DNA from: Nemopilema nomurai
Lineage: Eukaryota; Cnidaria; Scyphozoa; Rhizostomeae; Rhizostomatidae
Length of the DNA: 64,000 nt
Assembly: GCA_003864495.1 (NCBI GenBank)
Contig: ML133383.1
Coordinates: 3,865,560-3,929,559 of the forward strand
Reading direction: 5' to 3'
A program made the translations under genes and the position numbers. Under the pieces are notes generated by a model, which did no database searches, was not told the DNA's origin, and saw only the letters and a program-made list of their open reading frames with translations. Positions 59,535-64,000 of this stretch are shown in pieces (position 1 is the stretch's first letter; every line of letters begins with the position of its first letter).

Positions 59535-59860
59535 AAGGCAGTCATTTTATTATTTCTGCTCAAAGCAGTCTTACTATTATTTCTGCTAAGAGAAGCCATA
59601 TTATTTCTGCTCCAGACGGTCATTTTATTACATCTACTCAAAGCAGTCTTACTATTATTTCTGCTAAGAGAAGCCATATTATTTCTGCTCCAGACGGTCA
59701 TTTTATTACTTCTCAAAGCAGTCTTCCTATTATTTCTGCTAAGAGAAGCCATATTATTTCTGCTCCAGACGGTCATTTTATTACTTCTACTCAAAGCAGT
59801 CTTACTATTATTTCTGCTAAGAGAAGCCATATTATTTCTGCTCCAGACGGTCATTTTGTT
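59535..59860. repeat. 78-bp minisatellite, four copies
   Basis: Four copies of a 78-bp unit (one of 75 bp) beginning gtcattttattac and containing attatttctgctaagagaag and attatttctgctccagacg. Each unit is itself made of three related ~26-bp subunits around attatttctgct. Length changes are multiples of three, so frames stay open on both strands (142-177 codons). The flanks of those frames do not look like a gene. Confidence 0.9.
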
Positions 59861-61139
59861 ATCCCGATGCAATACATGCAATATCTGCGGAAATTGTTCT
59901 TCCTCCTTCGTCATTCCTTTTCACTGGGCTTGTGCATTGATGGTGCCCTCCGTATAATTGGGTGTTGTGAGTTCCTTTTGCCAGGAAACTTTCCATTGGC
60001 CAGCAAGATTGGCTGCACAGGAAACAGCATGGTTTATAAAGCAAGATAATATAAGATAACTATTCTGTTTATCTAACTATTCTGACACAGCTAAATTTCC
60101 CACAAGGCAACTGGCGCGAGCTTTCACCGGGGGAGGGGGTGCCTACAGGGGCTTCGTATACCATGTACTCACTATCTTTTCAGCTTCTCCATATCCAAGA
60201 AATAAACCGTATCGTTTACCCGAACGTTTTCCTTTTTGGAGCTTTCTTATTTATTGGCAAATATAGATCACTATCCGCCATTTTGATTGAGATCTTTTCG
60301 CTGCTGTGAAACTGATCACATGAAGATATTCTCCATAGAGCAAGGCCCTCATTTGATTCGCTGATAGTTTTAGATGGCGCAACCAACTTGGTCCGCGCCA
60401 CTTTTAACTATGCCGTTCCCTTTTAAGTAATAGTCTAACGCTTTACCCCGCTTGACTGTCTGGTTTTGCGTCTTAAATTTGCTCAAAAGGTTTGACGGTT
60501 AGGAGTGAAGAGCACTGGCTCAATCGTTTGTTTTGGAATTCACGACATGAGATCAGCCCATCTTGTTTTTTATTTCATAAACATTGCTAAGACGCTGTGA
60601 GCACTGCAACATGGAATTCTATATGTTTCAAAACATTTTACTTGAGTATAACTTCCTTTCACATGCAAAATATCTTTTCATTATCTTTAACAAATTGTGG
60701 TCATAAATATTTTCCGTGACGATAATCAATCTTACTTCGACTTAAGCTAGTCGACACCAAGAGAATCTCAACAATCCAAATAATTAGCTTACCGTTTGGG
60801 TTTTTGGGCTAGATGTTACGGCCTATAGTATTCACCTAGTCTGCCTCGCCACAGTATCTTTTCATTTAAACTTGAAAATTAGCCTCTGAAAAAACAGTGA
60901 TATGAAGATATCGTTCAATTGCCTGTTGGTGATCTCAACATTAAGAGACTAGAATTGAAAAGATTTTGGTATAAGGCAGATGTCTTGTCAATCAGTCGGT
61001 GAAAATTGATCGCCTTTTCTTGTCACACCCGAGTTCCTAATTCTTTGATCTAATTTGCGCAAATGGGAATGGGCTATAACAGAGGACAGTAGAAAATTGA
61101 AAAATAGAGAAAAGTTTCTCACTTTCTGATTGCACTGGA

Positions 61140-61260
61140 TGTGTGACTGTATTGGGGGATGGCTGTTTTGGGGGTTGAATGTATTGGGGGTGACTCTATT
61201 GAGGGTGACTGCATTGGGGGTGACTGCATTTCGCGGATGACTGTTTTGGGGGTTGAATGT
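61140..61260. repeat. Degenerate tattgggggtgact repeat
   Basis: Six to seven irregular copies of a 14-18-bp unit of the form attgggggtgactg. Confidence 0.7.
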
Positions 61261-62144
61261 ACAAGGGGTCCAACTTTTGAAAGATAAGGCTTGGCCATAA
61301 ATGTGATTGATGACGATTTTGATTGATGGATGATTGTGAGTTCTAAAACAATTCATGGCAATTATCATCACGGTTGCTAGATGGGTACCCTTGAGTGCCT
61401 AATGAATGGGGGGTCGGAATAAGCGGGGTTGGAAAATCCGTAAAATAATGGAGTGAAAGTCTCGGAGAATGCAGGTATGAGGACTTGTAGAGAAAAAGCT
61501 CGAGAAAATTATTAGCAGGGGGGCCGATTGTAAGGCACCTCAGTGTATATCTGACTGCTTCATCTCGACTCTCTCGACAATTTATAGAATCTGGGCTACA
61601 CTTTATACTTCGCTTATAATGTGACCTTCTCAAAAACAGAGTGACCTTTTAACCCCGGGTGTTCCTTCGGGTAAATGGAAAATTTGTTGCGACTGCTTCG
61701 CATAAAATCACCATCTTTAGGCAAGAATGCTTTATGCTAGAAGTAGAAATCTGCGCATTTGAGACTGGAGAGCTGTTTAGAGAAGCAGCAAAAACACGGA
61801 CGAAGACATAAAAACAGTGAAACTGTTGAATGCTTCGGTACGACGAGGGTTGATAAACACACGTCAATCAAAATCAAGAATAATTAGCCATCCGTTTGTC
61901 GGACATGCAGCGAAGAATGAGCCTTTGAAATGCATGATTAAAATAATATTACAGAATGATGTGATTAAAGCTTTGTTTCTGCACAATAAAACCACTTTGA
62001 TCTCCGGGTATGTAAATACGTGAGTAAAAAGAATTTGCTCGGAATCAAGTAGCTAGGATTAAATGTTAGAAACAGGACAACCGAGAGGCCACAACTCAAC
62101 TCGTGCTTAACTAATATAGCTACTTGTGAGCTGGCTACTTCGCA

Positions 62145-63634
62145 ATGAAGGTTGTTGAATTAAAACGGAAGTCTGAACTGTTTGCTGTTGCCATTTTGCT
62201 TTTTTGCATGGGAAGTTTCATAAATGGTGCAAGGAGAGGAAAGGTAAATAGCAGACTTGTTTGTGTTTAAATGTGTAGCACATCAATTAAACATTCAACC
62301 ACGCTGATTGGGAAGTTGTTGCCTGTTCTTTTGAAGTTTTTCAAGGGGCAACTTCCAGAAAGCCAGTTCATTATTTCGTCAATCATAACATTAATGATAT
62401 GAGATTGCGTCCACTTTGGCAAGGCAACGTGGTTTGACATTATGATTACTAACTTTAAAAAGACTAACTTTATATTTATCATAATCAATTCAAAAAGAGT
62501 AATGTGTAATGTTGATGAAGATAGGTTTGAAAAGTTTTAAGCATAGAGCATCCTAGCAAGTTAGTAAGAATACGCATGATGGAGGCAGAATGCAAATAAG
62601 GATTGCTACCATGTTGAGAAGTTAGGTTCATTGTCTCTATGATCTGGAAGAAGCGGCGACAGATTCAATATCTCGAAAATGCGATGTTATTGACAGTAAT
62701 ATTTCTGTTAATAAGATATAAAAACTGTTCATACCCTGCAGTTAAATATCTGTTGCAGTGTACAGAATAGTGGTCTTTAGACCTGAAATAAAGTATTGAA
62801 AAGCTTGGGGTTGCAAAGCAGAATGCAAACAAGCTCCTTGAAGTTCAGAAGGTTACCCAACTGAAAACAATATGTGCAATGAAAGTTGAAATTGAATTCA
62901 ACAGTAATCAATGGTTCTTTATAATTATTATTTTGTCGGTTAAGCAACAAGAATCTGTTTACTTTTTGTGTACGATCTTTCCAGTCAGTTAACTAAACAG
63001 GACCCCCCTCAAGGCGTGAAACTTCTTAAAGTGCTGCTAGAAGAGCAACATATTTGCGCCAAAAACCCCAAGTAGTCAACAATGAAACCATTGGTGGCAT
63101 GTCTAGACGCGAGATTCGATGCAGTGGACAGTCAAAACCGCTTTATGAATTACAAACAGATAAAAGGAAATAACAACATCGCACGAACACATCCTTTATG
63201 CAAGCCTTGTGAAATTGATATTGCGTGTTACACCACAAACTGAAATGTTTTAATCAAGATGACACGAAAGAGCAGAAACAAATTTATTTCAGCTGTGATC
63301 CCATCATCTGAAATTGGTTGCTGTGACATTGTCTGATCACAATTGAAATTCCTGCTCCGATTGTCTTCTCTTCCCTGGTTAGGGTCGTTTCTTTTTCACT
63401 CGAAAGACGACCCTGATCTAAATCCTTTCATGGTGGCAGGCCTGCAACTTTGAATTTCGTAATCACTCTAATCCAACTCGATTACCTATCTTATCGATTC
63501 CAGCATGAGGCGCGTGATCATCATGAAAGAGACTCTGATAACAAACTAGCAACAACCTGAATTAACACCTCTCCCGTCTTTTTTAGGTCCGGACGAGAGG
63601 ACCTCCCGGAATGCCCGGTCTACCCGGACCAAAG
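62145..63634 (+). CDS. Secreted collagen-like protein, 5' part (continues beyond window)
   Basis: Exon 1 (62145-62243) encodes 33 residues that form a signal peptide: a basic N-terminus, then SELFAVAILLFCMGSFINGA and a dibasic ARRGK. It ends at a GTAAAT donor, phase 0. Exon 2 (63587-63634, 48 nt), after a TTTTTTTAG acceptor and ending at GTAAAT, encodes VRTRGPPGMPGLPGPK, four Gly-X-Y triplets, also phase 0. Small phase-0 Gly-X-Y exons are typical of collagen genes. The rest lies to the right of the window, so the class (fibrillar, short-chain, or collagen joined to another domain) is not decidable. No minicollagen-type cysteine-rich domain is present in these two exons. Confidence 0.65.
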
Positions 63635-64000
63635 GTAAATCCCTTCACCTTTCCTTTCAACTTCACAGGATTGGTGTACGGTTCAGAGATTGTGGTTGAT
63701 GTATTGCAACTGACTTGCATCCTCGTTGTATATTCCACTACTTTGTCGTCGTTCCGCCCATCCAAAAAACCAATATACTGGGAATATTCCGCTTTACCTT
63801 TGCCTTGAATTACGGAAATGGTGACCCACGAACAAGGTGCTTCGGGTTTGAACGGTAGTTTCTGTAAAATTGCTCTGGGGTGTCAATTTTTGAATTTTGC
63901 AGAAACCCACACGCAATCATATCGCACAAGTTGCAGTCCTTCGCTTCTGGGATAATATTAATTTGCAGAGAATGATCATTTACAAATAATGATAGTTTGC

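Larger units (their letters stand above)
57059..62144. other. Gene-poor stretch
   Basis: The 3' flank of the neurensin-like gene followed by 5 kb without a supported gene. It contains the 78-bp minisatellite (59535-59860) and a weak candidate minus-strand exon near 58723-58795. Confidence 0.4.

Noticed and set aside
3561..63125. attcgatgcagt occurs near 3579, 7190 and 63115
   Set aside because: The shared stretch is only about 12 bp and the flanks do not align, so it is insufficient to call a dispersed element or regulatory motif.

Overview
This is a window of animal nuclear DNA: intron-rich, about 38-40% GC by eye, with GT-AG introns, short phase-matched exons and minisatellites inside introns. 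Family content (RUFY, an STK31/TDRD8-type Tudor pseudokinase, GTPBP6, a neurensin-like protein, a collagen-like protein), together with dispersed inverted-repeat elements, suggests a marine invertebrate, most likely a cnidarian. That organism call is inference. I rebuilt gene models by hand from splice sites, reading phase and family similarity.

Layout. 1-6439: no gene recognised, short tandem repeats only. 6440-18782 (minus): a complete 19-exon RUN+FYVE (RUFY) endosomal adaptor of about 636 aa. About 18950-24000: an AT-rich island of intronless, mostly broken frames (capsid-like, RING, F-box-like, ankyrin), best read as a decaying large-DNA-virus or Polinton-like insertion; a 344-bp TA-flanked element sits inside its RING gene. 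24000-29199: decayed frames and a partial duplicate of a pseudokinase exon. 29200-45288 (minus): a 35-exon, about 1152-aa gene encoding RRM - Gly-rich linker - Tudor - coiled coils - pseudokinase, homologous to vertebrate STK31/TDRD8 but with an added N-terminal RRM. 46363-51751 (plus): GTPBP6 (HflX-family mitochondrial GTPase), 6 exons, 501 aa, head-to-head with the STK31-like gene. 52311-53252 (minus): a multi-pass membrane protein exon. 55576-56055 (minus): a glycosylated-looking extracellular exon. 56408-57058 (plus): an intronless neurensin-like two-pass membrane protein. 62145 onward (plus): a signal peptide exon and a Gly-X-Y exon, the start of a secreted collagen-like protein that runs off the window.

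The genes do not form an operon or pathway. The most notable points are the RRM-Tudor-pseudokinase architecture, the fossil viral-like island just upstream of the RUFY start, and two minisatellites lying within about 30 nt of splice sites in two different genes.
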